Positions 8,141 to 16,560 of a stretch of 26,026 nucleotides of DNA are shown piece by piece. Under the pieces are notes generated by a model that saw only the letters and a list, made by a program, of their open reading frames with translations, did no database searches and was not told the origin of the DNA. This stretch comes from Sulfurovum sp. (GTDB lineage: Bacteria > Campylobacterota > Campylobacteria > Campylobacterales > Sulfurovaceae), in the NCBI GenBank assembly GCA_020726085.1, contig DYTG01000004.1, forward strand, positions 6,517-32,542. The letters are read 5' to 3'. Each line of letters opens with the position of its first letter. Position 1 is the first letter of the stretch. A program made the position numbers and the translations under genes.

Positions 8141-8246
8141 AGTCGAATCTACAGCGTTGTTAATGACGCATTCTAAAATTTAGCCAAAACAATCAACCCA
8201 AAGATTTCTCACACCCCAACTCAACACCCCTTAACGCATACTTTTG

Positions 8247-8252
8247 TATAAT
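8247..8252 (+). promoter_or_regulatory. Probable -10 box of gatA-nadK-recN
   Basis: TATAAT in TTTTGTATAATCTAGCC, 32 bases before the gatA ATG. The ribosome site AAGGAA is at 8271-8276. Confidence 0.55.
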
Positions 8253-8283
8253 CTAGCCAATATTTTTTATAAGGAACAGTTGC

Positions 8284-9630
8284 ATGATTACCTTAAAAGA
8301 GGCACTCACAAAGAGTCAAGATGAACTCAATAGACTTAAAACGCAAATGGAAAACAAGGCAAAAGAGGGTGGACTCAACGCCTATATCGGTTTTGAAACT
8401 TCGGGTGAGGGTGTGCCGATTTTAATAAAAGATAATATTCAAGTCAAAGGCTGGTCGCTAACGTGCGGTTCAAAGATACTCCAAGGCTACATCGCCCCCT
8501 ACGAAGCCACCGCCATTATCCATCTCAAATCCCACGGTATGGCACCTTTTGGAAGAGCCAATATGGATGAGTTTGCTATGGGTTCAACGACTGAATCAAG
8601 CTATTACGGCAAGACACTCAATCCTCATAACAAAAACCACGTCCCAGGGGGAAGCTCAGGCGGAAGTGCAGCGGCTGTAGCGGGAGGAATTGCTATCGCC
8701 GCTCTTGGAAGCGATACGGGAGGAAGTATTCGACAACCTGCGGCTTATTGCGGTTGCGTGGGCATGAAACCTACTTACGGGCGAGTGAGCCGATACGGTT
8801 TGGGGGCGTACTCTTCAAGCCTTGATCAAATCGGACCCATTACTCAAAATGTGGAAGATGCCGCCATTCTCTACGATGCCATTGCAGGATACGACCCCAA
8901 AGACTCCACTAGTGCCAATATGGAAACGGTAAGTGTAGCCCAAAATCTCAATCCCGATAGAAAGCTTACCATTGCGGTGATTGATAACTATATTAATGAA
9001 GCCGACAGCCAAACACAAAGAGTTTTTGCTCAAACAGTAGAAAAACTTCGCAACGCAGGGCATACCATTATCCACAAAAATAGACTCAATACCCAATACG
9101 ATATAGCTACTTATTACATCATCGCCACCGCAGAAGCCACTACCAATTTGGCACGATACGACGGTATTCGCTACGGCAATAGAGCTTTGTGCAATAACGT
9201 CAGCGAACTCTTCTACAACACCCGAAGTGAGGGATTTGGCGATGAGGTCAAACGACGCATTTTGTTGGGCAACTTTGTACTCTCATCGGGCTTTTACGAT
9301 GCCTATTACCTCAAAGCCCAAAAGGTACGCCACCTTATCCGAGATGAATTTAACACCATTTTCAAAGAAGCCGACCTTATTCTCTCTCCCGTAGCACCCT
9401 CTAGTGCACCCAAAATCGGCTCTATTAGTGATCCGTTGGCGATGTACAAAAGCGATATGTACACCCTCTCTATCAATCTAGCAGGACTTCCCGCACTCTC
9501 GCTTCCTGTGGGCAAAGATAGTGCAAACGGTTTGCCTATTGGACTCCAACTCATTGCCAAAGCGTTTGATGAACAGATGCTTTTTGATGGGGCGTTAAGC
9601 TTGGAGAGAGCGGTAAATTATCAAAAATAA
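8284..9630 (+). CDS. gatA: Glutamyl-tRNA(Gln)/aspartyl-tRNA(Asn) amidotransferase subunit A
   Basis: GatA is the amidase subunit of the GatCAB complex. It frees ammonia from glutamine so that GatB can convert misacylated Glu-tRNA-Gln (and Asp-tRNA-Asn) into the correct amide. The amidase-signature triad is visible with the expected spacing: Lys49 in LIKDN, cis-Ser124 in PGGSSGGSAAAVAGG and Ser148 in GSDTGGSIRQP. The 448 residues are about 30 shorter at the N-terminus than Gram-positive GatA, as is normal in Campylobacterota. The ATG has AAGGAA upstream. gatB and gatC are not adjacent. nadK follows after 24 bases on the same strand, and recN overlaps nadK, so the three probably form one transcription unit. 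Confidence 0.97.
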   Translation: MITLKEALTKSQDELNRLKTQMENKAKEGGLNAYIGFETSGEGVPILIKDNIQVKGWSLTCGSKILQGYIAPYEATAIIHLKSHGMAPFGRANMDEFAMGSTTESSYYGKTLNPHNKNHVPGGSSGGSAAAVAGGIAIAALGSDTGGSIRQPAAYCGCVGMKPTYGRVSRYGLGAYSSSLDQIGPITQNVEDAAILYDAIAGYDPKDSTSANMETVSVAQNLNPDRKLTIAVIDNYINEADSQTQRVFAQTVEKLRNAGHTIIHKNRLNTQYDIATYYIIATAEATTNLARYDGIRYGNRALCNNVSELFYNTRSEGFGDEVKRRILLGNFVLSSGFYDAYYLKAQKVRHLIRDEFNTIFKEADLILSPVAPSSAPKIGSISDPLAMYKSDMYTLSINLAGLPALSLPVGKDSANGLPIGLQLIAKAFDEQMLFDGALSLERAVNYQK

Positions 9631-9654
9631 TAAACACTGTAATAAGGTTGAGTT

Positions 9655-10506
9655 ATGCTAGAGAAGCTTGAACGTGCAGGATTTATCCTCAAACCCCATT
9701 CGCCCCAAATCAAAGAGACCTTTAAGGAGATTCGTAAGATATTTCAAAGCAGAGGAATTAAGGTCTCTTTGTCTCAAAAGAGTGCGCAAATGATAGGGCT
9801 AAAGGGTGTTAAATTTGATCAAATGTGCAAAGAAAGCGATTTTTTGGTCTCTTTGGGGGGGGATGGGACACTCCTTTCGCTCGTAAGACGAAGCTACGAT
9901 TATCACAAGCCTGTATTGGGTATCAATGCGGGGAATTTGGGATTTTTGGCCGATATTCGCCTCGATGAGGTGGAGAGTTTTGTGGATAAATTGCTCAAAG
10001 GGGAGTATCGCATCGATGATAGGATGATGATGGTGGGGATTTTGGAACGTGCCAATACAAGCCAAAAGCTCTACGCTTTCAACGATATTGTCATTACTCG
10101 CCCCTCTATCTCCAAAATGGTCGAAATTGATGCCTATATTGATGGTGAGAAGTTCAATCGCTATAGAGGCGATGGGCTTATTGTCTCAACTCCTACGGGT
10201 GCAACTGCCTACTCTTTGGCAGCAGGTGGACCTATCATGTACCCTCTCACCAAAGCCTTTATCCTTACCCCTATTTGTCCCCACTCTCTGACACAGCGTC
10301 CTTTGGTAGTGCCTACCGATTTTACCATTGAGCTTATCTCGCCCAAAGATAGGGTTATTGCTATGGTCGATGGGCAAGACTCCTACGAAATGGAAGCGGG
10401 TGATAAACTCTACATCACGATAGCCAAAGTGGGTGCAAAGCTACTGCACAAGAGAGAACGCAACTACTTTTCGGTACTAAGAGATAAACTTTCATGGGGC
10501 GAGTAG
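9655..10506 (+). CDS. nadK: NAD kinase
   Basis: NAD kinase phosphorylates NAD to NADP using ATP or polyphosphate and is the only known route to NADP. The 283-residue protein carries the family signature GGDGTLLS at about 68-75, a second conserved NDIVITR segment, and the glycine-rich stretch DGLIVSTPTGATAYSLAAGGP that forms the nucleotide site. The ATG at 9655 has a modest AAGG ribosome site. The gene is followed by recN, whose ATG lies inside nadK, giving a 13-base overlap. A nadK-recN pairing is seen in many bacteria, so the overlap looks like an old translational coupling rather than a chance arrangement. Confidence 0.96.
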   Translation: MLEKLERAGFILKPHSPQIKETFKEIRKIFQSRGIKVSLSQKSAQMIGLKGVKFDQMCKESDFLVSLGGDGTLLSLVRRSYDYHKPVLGINAGNLGFLADIRLDEVESFVDKLLKGEYRIDDRMMMVGILERANTSQKLYAFNDIVITRPSISKMVEIDAYIDGEKFNRYRGDGLIVSTPTGATAYSLAAGGPIMYPLTKAFILTPICPHSLTQRPLVVPTDFTIELISPKDRVIAMVDGQDSYEMEAGDKLYITIAKVGAKLLHKRERNYFSVLRDKLSWGE

Positions 10507-12044
10507 TGGAAAAAGCAATCATTGAACGACTCTTTGTCAAAGAGTTACTCTTTTTTGATACGATAGATACAGAGTTTGATGGCGGTTTGGTCGTCTTTAG
10601 CGGTGCAAGTGGGGCGGGAAAATCGCTACTCATTGGCTCTATTTTGGCTACCTTTGGGCTTGATACGCCCATGGCTTGTCTTAGTGAGCTTACTATCAAC
10701 AAGACTTTGGATATAGAAGGTTACGACACCGATGATGCCTTTGCTATCAAATGCATCAAAAGCGACAAACTACGCTACTATATTGATGGGCAAAAAATCT
10801 CCAAAAAAGCCTTGCAAGATATTTTCAAACCCCCTTTTGTGCGTTATCTATCGGTACGTCAAAAAGAGCCTTTGAGCAGTAGGGATTTGTTGCACTACAT
10901 TGATACCATCGCTTTGCAAAGCAAACCCTCATTTGAGCAACTTCTAGTGGAGTATCAACGACGCTACGGACTCTACAAAGCCTCACTCCAAACGCTCGAA
11001 TCGCTTCAATCCAAGGAGTCCAATCTCAATGAACGCATCGAGTTTACTACCTTTGAACGCAATAAAATTGATGCGATTGCACCCAAAATAGGAGAGGATG
11101 AGGAGCTTTTGGGTCTCAAACAAAAGCTTTCGAGGATTGATAAACTCAAAGAGGCGATTGCCAATGCCCATTTCATCTTTGAATTTGAGAGCAAAGTCAT
11201 TGAGGTGTATCATCTTTTGGACAAAGAAAGCGATTTTGTCACCGATACTTTCAACCAAATTCGTTCCGATTTTGAAGAGATTGATAGCCTCTACGACGAG
11301 CTTGAAGAGGTCAATATCGAAGCGGTACTTGATAGAATCGAACACATCGCCGCACTGATACAAAAATACGGCTCTATTGAAGCAACTCTAGCCTACAGAG
11401 ATCAAAAAGCCAGTGAGTTGGCTCAATACCAAACCATGAGCTACGACAAAAAAGAGCTTGAAGCCTTCGTTGCCAGTGAGAAACAATCCCTTACCTTTTT
11501 GGCAAAAGAGCTTGACTTTGTGCGTCAAGAGTCAGCTTTGAGCATTCAAGATTATTTAAGCAACTATCTTAGTACACTAAAGCTTCCTCCTCTTGTCTTT
11601 GAGTTTGTTTTGCGTGATATTGATGCTATGGGAATGATGGATGTTGATATTTCAATGAGTGGTTCCAAAGTTTCAACACTAAGTGGTGGAGAGTTTAATC
11701 GCTTACGCCTTGCTTTGATGGCGGTGGCGGTGGAGTATGGGCAAAAACAAGAGAGTGGCGTGATTATTCTTGATGAAATTGATGCCAATGTAAGCGGGGA
11801 TGAATCGATTGCTATTGCCAATCTCATCGCCAAACTAGCGAAAAATTACCAAATCTTTGCCATTTCACACCAACCCCACCTCTCCGCCAAAGCCAATCAA
11901 CACATTTTGGTCAAAAAAGAGGGAGAAAAAGGCTCTATCGAAATCCTCGACAAAGAGGGACGCATCAACGAAATAGCGCGCATCATCGCAGGAGAAAAAG
12001 CCAACAACGAAGCGATGAAATTTGCCAAAAAGCTTTTGAATTAG
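10494..12044 (+). CDS. recN: DNA repair protein RecN
   Basis: RecN is an SMC-like ATPase that gathers and protects double-strand breaks for recombination by RecA. The 516 residues form the expected plan. The N-terminal half has the Walker A GASGAGKS at 37-44. The centre is a long charged coiled coil (about 130-360). The C-terminal half has the ABC signature TLSGGEFNRLRLAL near 396-409 and Walker B VIILDEIDANVSG near 422-434. The protein is somewhat shorter than E. coli RecN (553), mainly through a shorter coiled coil. The ATG lies within nadK (13-base overlap), so translation is probably coupled. No LexA-type box was seen, and no terminator is obvious after the stop. Confidence 0.95.
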   Translation: MGRVVEKAIIERLFVKELLFFDTIDTEFDGGLVVFSGASGAGKSLLIGSILATFGLDTPMACLSELTINKTLDIEGYDTDDAFAIKCIKSDKLRYYIDGQKISKKALQDIFKPPFVRYLSVRQKEPLSSRDLLHYIDTIALQSKPSFEQLLVEYQRRYGLYKASLQTLESLQSKESNLNERIEFTTFERNKIDAIAPKIGEDEELLGLKQKLSRIDKLKEAIANAHFIFEFESKVIEVYHLLDKESDFVTDTFNQIRSDFEEIDSLYDELEEVNIEAVLDRIEHIAALIQKYGSIEATLAYRDQKASELAQYQTMSYDKKELEAFVASEKQSLTFLAKELDFVRQESALSIQDYLSNYLSTLKLPPLVFEFVLRDIDAMGMMDVDISMSGSKVSTLSGGEFNRLRLALMAVAVEYGQKQESGVIILDEIDANVSGDESIAIANLIAKLAKNYQIFAISHQPHLSAKANQHILVKKEGEKGSIEILDKEGRINEIARIIAGEKANNEAMKFAKKLLN

Positions 12045-12100
12045 ATTTGATACCCTTGTATCCAAAGCTAGTGAGATGGTGGGAAATGCGTAGGTTATAC

Positions 12101-12106
12101 TATAAT
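12101..12106 (+). promoter_or_regulatory. Probable -10 box of the nucleotidyltransferase gene
   Basis: TATAAT in GTTATACTATAATAAAA, 20 bases before an ATG at 12126 that has AGGAG at 12115-12119. Together they show that 12126 is the original start of the gene. Confidence 0.5.
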
Positions 12107-12125
12107 AAAAAACTAGGAGTAGCCG

Positions 12126-12504
12126 ATGAAACAAAAAAGAGATTAAACCCCAATTTCAAACTATCGACAAGATGGCTCTTTTTGCTAGCTATGCCAAACA
12201 TCAAGAGGAGATTTGCAGTGATATTGATATTGCTTTTAAATTTAAATCGCAATTTTTGCATACTTGCGACCCCTGGGAGTATTTCAATATCTTAGATAGA
12301 CTCAAAACCGAGCTTTACAATCGCTTCAAAGTCAAAATCGACCTCTTTGACCTCGATAGTAGCCAAGCTCAATACCAAAGCCCTTCCCTCCTCTACTCCA
12401 AAGCCTATGAGCTTATCAGTAAAGGATATATCCACAAAAAGAAACCGTGGCAATGGGGTCAAATCATTGATGCACCTCTACAAACTGCTCGTAGCTTCCT
12501 TTGA
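12126..12504 (+). pseudogene. Minimal nucleotidyltransferase (MNT) domain protein, frameshifted near the start
   Basis: The ATG at 12126 has its own -10 box and AGGAG site but reaches a stop after six codons. Deleting one A from the six at 12133-12138 gives a continuous frame of about 125 residues, beginning MKQKEIKPQFQTIDKMALF. The intact remainder (from an internal ATG at 12172) encodes 110 residues with the nucleotidyltransferase hallmark SYAKHQEEICSDIDIAF and a second acidic site KIDLFDLD. The conserved glycine of the GS motif is alanine (LFASYA instead of LFGSYA), so catalysis may be impaired. MNT proteins often pair with a HEPN toxin, but none is present. The 3' end overlaps the convergent ABC-F gene by 41 bases. 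Confidence 0.6.
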
Positions 12505-14056
12505 AATCAATAATGCTCTTGTCTTCGTTGATTTTGATAATGCGATTGGCAAAAGCGTCGATAAGTTCTCTATCGTGAGAGACACAAATTACACCGCCTT
12601 GGTATTGATGCAACGCTTCACCCAAAGCCACAATCGCTTCAAGGTCAAGGTGGTTGTTGGGCTCATCAAGTACCAAAAAATTGCAACTATCCATCATCAT
12701 CTTTGAAAGCATCATGCGGTGCTTTTCGCCCCCACTGCAACTGCCTACCTTTTTTTCTTGATCTTCACCCGTAAAGAGCATTCTGCCTAGACATTTGCGA
12801 ATCTCATCAATGTGCCACATGGGATCAAATCCTTGAAGCCAATCGTAGAGCTTATCATCTCCCTTAATCATCTCCGTTGCGTTTTGAGGAAAGTAGCTTG
12901 TAGCAATGGTTTGACCCCAATTGTAGTTGCCACTATCGGCTTGGACTTTGCCCATAAGAATCTCTAGCAACGTGGTTTTGCCCACACCATTAGAGCCAAT
13001 AAGGGCTATTTTGTCGCCTTTGTCGATTTTGAGGCTTAGATTGGAAAAGACAACTTGCTCATCGTAGCTTTTTGAAAGCTCATTGATAAACAATACCTCA
13101 TTGCCAATATCACGGTGAGGCTTGAAAACGATAGAGGGGTCACGGCGAGAGGAGAGTCGAATCTCGGCAATATCGAGTTTTTCAAGTTGTTTTTGGCGAC
13201 TCGTGGCTTGTTTGGCTTTGGAGGCGTTGGCAGAGAAACGGGCGATAAATTTTTCAAGCTCCTCTTTCTCTTTGAGGGCTTTGTCTCGTGAGCTCTCTTG
13301 TTGTTTGGCTATCAATGTGGAGGCAATGTACCAATCATCGTAGGTACCCGTAAACTCCCTAATGCTCGAAAAATCCAAATCCAAAATATGCGTTACTACA
13401 CCGTTTAGGAAGTGTCTATCGTGCGAAATGACAATCAAAACACCCTCGTGACGTTTAAGCTGCTCCTCTAGCCATGAGATGGTTTCGATATCAAGGTTGT
13501 TGGTAGGCTCATCAAGCAGTAAAATATCAGGGTTGAGAAAGAGTACTTGGGCTAATAAAATCTTAAATTTATCCGCACTAGGAATCGAACTCATAAGATT
13601 TTGGTGCATCGAAGCATCAAATCCCAACGCCTCTAAGAGCTTTTCAATATGCACTTCACTCTCATAAGTAGGGTCCTCATCGGCGCAAATCATCTCAAGT
13701 TGAGCCAGTCGATTATTGACCGCATCGCTCTCAAAATCCCCCTCCATGTAGAGCTTCTCTTTCTCTTTTTGGGCTTCAAAAAGGCGTTTGTTGCCGTACA
13801 GTACCGCATCCATCAGAGTGAAATCCTCAAAAGCGTATTGATTTTGTCCCAATACTCCCATGTGAGCGTTGGGTTCGATTTGTACTTCACCGTCGGTTGC
13901 TTCAAGCTCACCTGAAAGAATCTTTAAAAAAGTCGATTTTCCTGCTCCATTAGCCCCAATCAAACCGTATCGTTTGCCTCTATCAAAGGTGATGCTTATT
14001 TTATCAAACAGCACTCTTTTGCCGTATCGTTGTACCAAATTGACTGTACTTAACAA
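12464..14056 (-). CDS. ABC-F family ATPase, YbiT-like
   Basis: ABC-F proteins have two ATPase domains and no membrane part; they bind the ribosomal E site and relieve stalled translation. At 530 residues this one equals the length of E. coli YbiT and follows its sequence plan. Domain 1 has Walker A GANGAGKS at about 35-42 and Walker B ILLLDEPTNNLD. A charged linker around 240-320 carries FSANASKAKQATSRQKQ. Domain 2 has Walker A GSNGVGKT, signature CSGGEKHRMM and Walker B FLVLDEPNNHLD. The first signature is degenerate (SIPSADKF), as in YbiT, and the second Walker B has DEPN instead of DEPT. The start is TTG at 14056 with AAGGA upstream; no ATG fits. It converges with the MNT gene. Confidence 0.92.
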   Translation of the reverse strand: MLSTVNLVQRYGKRVLFDKISITFDRGKRYGLIGANGAGKSTFLKILSGELEATDGEVQIEPNAHMGVLGQNQYAFEDFTLMDAVLYGNKRLFEAQKEKEKLYMEGDFESDAVNNRLAQLEMICADEDPTYESEVHIEKLLEALGFDASMHQNLMSSIPSADKFKILLAQVLFLNPDILLLDEPTNNLDIETISWLEEQLKRHEGVLIVISHDRHFLNGVVTHILDLDFSSIREFTGTYDDWYIASTLIAKQQESSRDKALKEKEELEKFIARFSANASKAKQATSRQKQLEKLDIAEIRLSSRRDPSIVFKPHRDIGNEVLFINELSKSYDEQVVFSNLSLKIDKGDKIALIGSNGVGKTTLLEILMGKVQADSGNYNWGQTIATSYFPQNATEMIKGDDKLYDWLQGFDPMWHIDEIRKCLGRMLFTGEDQEKKVGSCSGGEKHRMMLSKMMMDSCNFLVLDEPNNHLDLEAIVALGEALHQYQGGVICVSHDRELIDAFANRIIKINEDKSIIDFKGSYEQFVEVHQ

Positions 14057-14094
14057 ATTGTATCCTTATTTCTCATCTATAAATTTTTTCTCTT

Positions 14095-14103
14095 ATTTTA
14101 GCA
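14095..14103 (-). promoter_or_regulatory. Extended -10 element of the ABC-F gene
   Basis: On the minus strand this reads TGCTAAAAT, an extended -10 (TGN plus TAAAAT), 38 bases upstream of the TTG start. No -35 is apparent. The remaining gap up to groEL (14104-14208) shows nothing I can name. Confidence 0.45.
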
Positions 14104-14208
14104 TATTTGGCTTATAGTGTGGTATATATGGAGAGGAGTTGAGTAAAAAAGATAACGCTCAATGCGTTGAGGTGTAAATGGAGTATAAGTATTGGATAGA
14201 CAAACGAT

Positions 14209-14235
14209 ACAAACCCCAAAAAAAGTGGGGTTTGT
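14209..14235 (-). terminator. Terminator of groEL
   Basis: Perfect 9-base stem ACAAACCCC (14209-14217) and GGGGTTTGT (14227-14235) with a 9-base loop, 5 bases past the groEL stop. The U-rich loop and the TTTGT end on the minus strand fit an intrinsic terminator, though the trailing T run is short. Confidence 0.75.
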
Positions 14236-14240
14236 CAAGA

Positions 14241-15866
14241 CTACATCATGCCGCCCATACCGCCCATATCAGGCATTGAGGGAGCTGATTTTTCCTCTTT
14301 GATGTCGCTAATAGTCGCCTCTGTTGTGAGTAACAAGGAGGCTACCGATACAGCATTTTGCATCGCTACTCTGCCTACTTTGACAGGGTCAACAATTCCC
14401 GCTTCAAACATATCGACATACTCGCCTGTTGCTGCGTTGAATCCTAGATTGATATTGTCTGATTTAAGCACTTCATTAACAACAACTCCCGCATCAAATC
14501 CCGCATTAGCAGCAATTTGCTTCATAGGAGCCATCAAAGCACGCATAATAATATCCGCACCGATTTGCTCATCCCCTTCGAGTTCCATTTTGACTTGTGA
14601 AACAGCTTTGACAAGAGCAACGCCTCCGCCAATAACGATACCCTCTTCAACCGCCGCACGTGTAGCCGAGAGTGCATCATCGACTCTATCTTTTTTCTCT
14701 TTCATTTCGGTTTCGGTTGCAGCACCGACTTTGATAACAGCTACACCCCCGCTCAATTTTGCCAAACGCTCTTGAAGCTTCTCTTTGTCGTACTCGCTGC
14801 TGGTTTGAGCAATTTGCGATTTAATCTCATTGATACGTTGGGCTACTTTTTCTTGGCTACCTTTGCCATCGACTATAACGGTATTGTCTTTGTCGATTAC
14901 AATCTTCGCACATTGTCCCAAATCGGCTGGTGTTGCTTTGTCCAGTGAAAGACCCAACTCTTCGGTAATGAGCGTACCGCCTGTAAGAATTGCAATATCA
15001 TTAAGCATTGCTTTTTTTCTATCACCAAATCCTGGGGCTTTAACAGCTGCGATGTTAAGCACACCCTTGAGACGGTTAAGTACCAACGTTGCCAACGCTT
15101 CACCCTCTACATCATCGGCGATAATCAAAAGCGGTCGTCCTGATTGTTGAATCTTTTCAAGAATTGGAATAAGGTCTTTGAGACTTGTAATCTTGCTCTC
15201 TACCAATAAAATAAAGGGATTATCAAGTTCACACGTCATCTTTTCAGAGTTGTTGATAAAGTAAGGTGAGAGGTATCCTCTATCAAACTGCATACCCTCA
15301 ACAACATCGAGTTCATCCTCTATTCCTTTTGCCTCTTCGACAGTGATAACACCATCTTTGCCTACTTTTTCCATCGCTTGAGCGATTAGTTCACCAATTG
15401 ATTTATCTGAGTTTGCCGAAATAGTAGCCACTTGTGCGATTTCGGTTTGATCTTTGACCTCTCTTGCCATATTTTTAAGGGCTTCAATAATCTTAGCTGA
15501 AGCTTTATCCATGCCTCTCTTGACTTGGATTGGATTAGCCCCAGCGGTAATATTTCTAAGTCCCTCTTTGAAGATAGCATGAGCCAAAACCGTTGCGGTA
15601 GTTGTACCATCTCCTGCCTCATCGGCTGTTTTTGCAGCTACTTCTCGCACCAATTGAGCGCCCATGTTTTCAAGTGGATCGCTTAGTTCAATCTCTCTTG
15701 CTACCGTTACACCATCTTTGGTGATATGAGGAGAGCCGTAACTCTTTTGAATAAGTACATTTCGACCTCGTGGCCCCATCGTGACCTTAACGGCATCCGC
15801 CAATTTGCTCACACCGTCATACAATCCATTACGTGCTTTATCTGAAAAAAATATCTCTTTTGCCAT
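14241..15866 (-). CDS. groEL: Chaperonin GroEL (60 kDa)
   Basis: GroEL forms the 14-subunit double ring that folds proteins in an ATP-driven cycle capped by GroES. The 541 residues are complete. The ATP-binding motif GDGTTTATVLA is near residues 84-94, the family signature AATETEMKEKKDRVDDAL is near 404-421, and the C-terminus is a short GGM tail (MGGMGGMM) as expected inside the ring cavity. The ATG at 15866 has a strong AAGGAG ribosome site. groES lies upstream on the same strand, but the gap is 173 bases and contains a strongly structured segment with its own terminator, so the usual simple groESL operon is interrupted here. Confidence 0.98.
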   Translation of the reverse strand: MAKEIFFSDKARNGLYDGVSKLADAVKVTMGPRGRNVLIQKSYGSPHITKDGVTVAREIELSDPLENMGAQLVREVAAKTADEAGDGTTTATVLAHAIFKEGLRNITAGANPIQVKRGMDKASAKIIEALKNMAREVKDQTEIAQVATISANSDKSIGELIAQAMEKVGKDGVITVEEAKGIEDELDVVEGMQFDRGYLSPYFINNSEKMTCELDNPFILLVESKITSLKDLIPILEKIQQSGRPLLIIADDVEGEALATLVLNRLKGVLNIAAVKAPGFGDRKKAMLNDIAILTGGTLITEELGLSLDKATPADLGQCAKIVIDKDNTVIVDGKGSQEKVAQRINEIKSQIAQTSSEYDKEKLQERLAKLSGGVAVIKVGAATETEMKEKKDRVDDALSATRAAVEEGIVIGGGVALVKAVSQVKMELEGDEQIGADIIMRALMAPMKQIAANAGFDAGVVVNEVLKSDNINLGFNAATGEYVDMFEAGIVDPVKVGRVAMQNAVSVASLLLTTEATISDIKEEKSAPSMPDMGGMGGMM

Positions 15867-15914
15867 TATTTCTCCTTAATCTATTTTGCAATTGTTTATT
15901 TACTCATATTACGC

Positions 15915-15941
15915 AAAAATAGGAGCAAAGCCCCTATTTTT
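15915..15941 (-). terminator. Intrinsic terminator or attenuator between groES and groEL
   Basis: Stem AAAAATAGG (15915-15923) and CCTATTTTT (15933-15941) is perfect over nine bases. It extends inward by a GC/GC pair past one mismatch to an AAA loop. On the minus strand it ends in TTTTTGCG. It would stop or reduce read-through from groES into groEL. Confidence 0.7.
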
Positions 15942-16029
15942 TGGCAGGGACACTTGTCTCCCTCGCAACCACCTCTTGCTACCCGCACAGCGGGAGAGCC
16001 GCAAGGTTTTACGCACTCAAGGTGCGTAA
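15915..16029 (-). ncRNA. Candidate structured RNA element between groES and groEL
   Basis: Read on the minus strand, four hairpins follow one another. (1) TTACGCAC/GTGCGTAA, a perfect 8-base stem with a 5-base loop (16009-16029). (2) ACCTTGC pairing with GCAAGAGGT across a two-base bulge, enclosing an inner CCCGC/GCGGG stem (15971-16007). (3) AGGGA/TCCCT extended by a GC pair (15944-15966). (4) AAAAATAGG/CCTATTTTT ending in a T run. The segment is much more GC-rich than neighbouring spacers. It could be a small RNA, a processed mRNA leader for groEL, or a REP-type insertion. The TTGAGT/ACTCAA in loop 1 resembles half of an HspR (HAIR) site. No Rfam family is recognised. Confidence 0.45.
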
Positions 16030-16039
16030 TTTCACTTCT

Positions 16040-16306
16040 CTATTGAATAATTCCGTAGATATCGTCGCTATTTAAGACCAAAAACTCTTCACCATCCAAA
16101 GTAATCTCTGTACCATTATACTTGCCAAACACAACCACATCGCCTTCATTAATGCCCTCATCAGCTGCATCAGATCCTACTGCTATGACGCTTCCTTGTA
16201 ATGGTTTTTCCTTTGCTGTATCGGGAATAATAATTCCTGAAGCGGTAGTATTAGACTCCTCTTGTCGTCTAACCAAAACTCTGTTTGCTAATGGTTTAAA
16301 TGCCAT
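16040..16306 (-). CDS. groES: Co-chaperonin GroES (10 kDa)
   Basis: GroES is the seven-subunit lid of the GroEL folding chamber. The 88 residues are of normal length. The N-terminus FKPLANRVLVRR matches the family signature. The mobile loop that contacts GroEL corresponds to EESNTTASGIIIP (about 16-28), and the roof/beta-barrel sequence GDVVVFGKYNGTEITLDGEEFLVL is conserved. The ATG has GGAAGGGA upstream and a TATAAT box 35 bases before it. No CIRCE inverted repeat (HrcA site) was found upstream, so heat control would have to come from another regulator such as HspR, or from the structured spacer before groEL. Confidence 0.97.
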   Translation of the reverse strand: MAFKPLANRVLVRRQEESNTTASGIIIPDTAKEKPLQGSVIAVGSDAADEGINEGDVVVFGKYNGTEITLDGEEFLVLNSDDIYGIIQ

Positions 16307-16341
16307 TTTTTCCCTTCCTGTGTAATAGATTTTGCAATGGC

Positions 16342-16347
16342 ATTATA
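16342..16347 (-). promoter_or_regulatory. Probable -10 box of groES-groEL
   Basis: TATAAT on the minus strand within TTATTATAATGCC, 35 bases upstream of the groES start. No CIRCE repeat surrounds it. The rest of the 254-base groES/pseudogene spacer is AT-rich with no other feature except the promoter and AAGGA site of the plus-strand pseudogene. Confidence 0.55.
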
Positions 16348-16560
16348 ATAACAAAAATTTAATAAAAGGTAAATAGAATTCAATAATTGATATAAAAACT
16401 CTTTAGTGCTTTGTAATAAAGTTTATTGTTGTTAAGTATGAAACTAAACCACTAGAGAGCATCTCATCTATTATTTTTCATAATTATTAACTATATTGCT
16501 ATTTTATTAAAATCAATAGGGTACAATGGTATTAATGCAACTTCACAAATTAAGGATTTA

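Noticed and set aside
10494..10506. nadK-recN overlap as an error or novel fusion
   Set aside because: Both proteins have intact ends, and overlapping nadK-recN is a familiar arrangement in bacteria.
12126..12504. A HEPN-MNT toxin-antitoxin pair
   Set aside because: Only the MNT side is present. The neighbours are recN and an ABC-F gene, with no HEPN-like RX4-6H protein adjacent.
14248..14775. 175-codon plus-strand open frame inside groEL
   Set aside because: Shadow of groEL; no ribosome site or recognisable domain, and groEL is fully conserved across it.
16307..16560. CIRCE (HrcA) operator upstream of groES
   Set aside because: The motif TTAGCACTC-N9-GAGTGCTAA was looked for on both strands and is not there; the nearest string (CTTTAGTGCTTTG around 16400) lacks the second arm.
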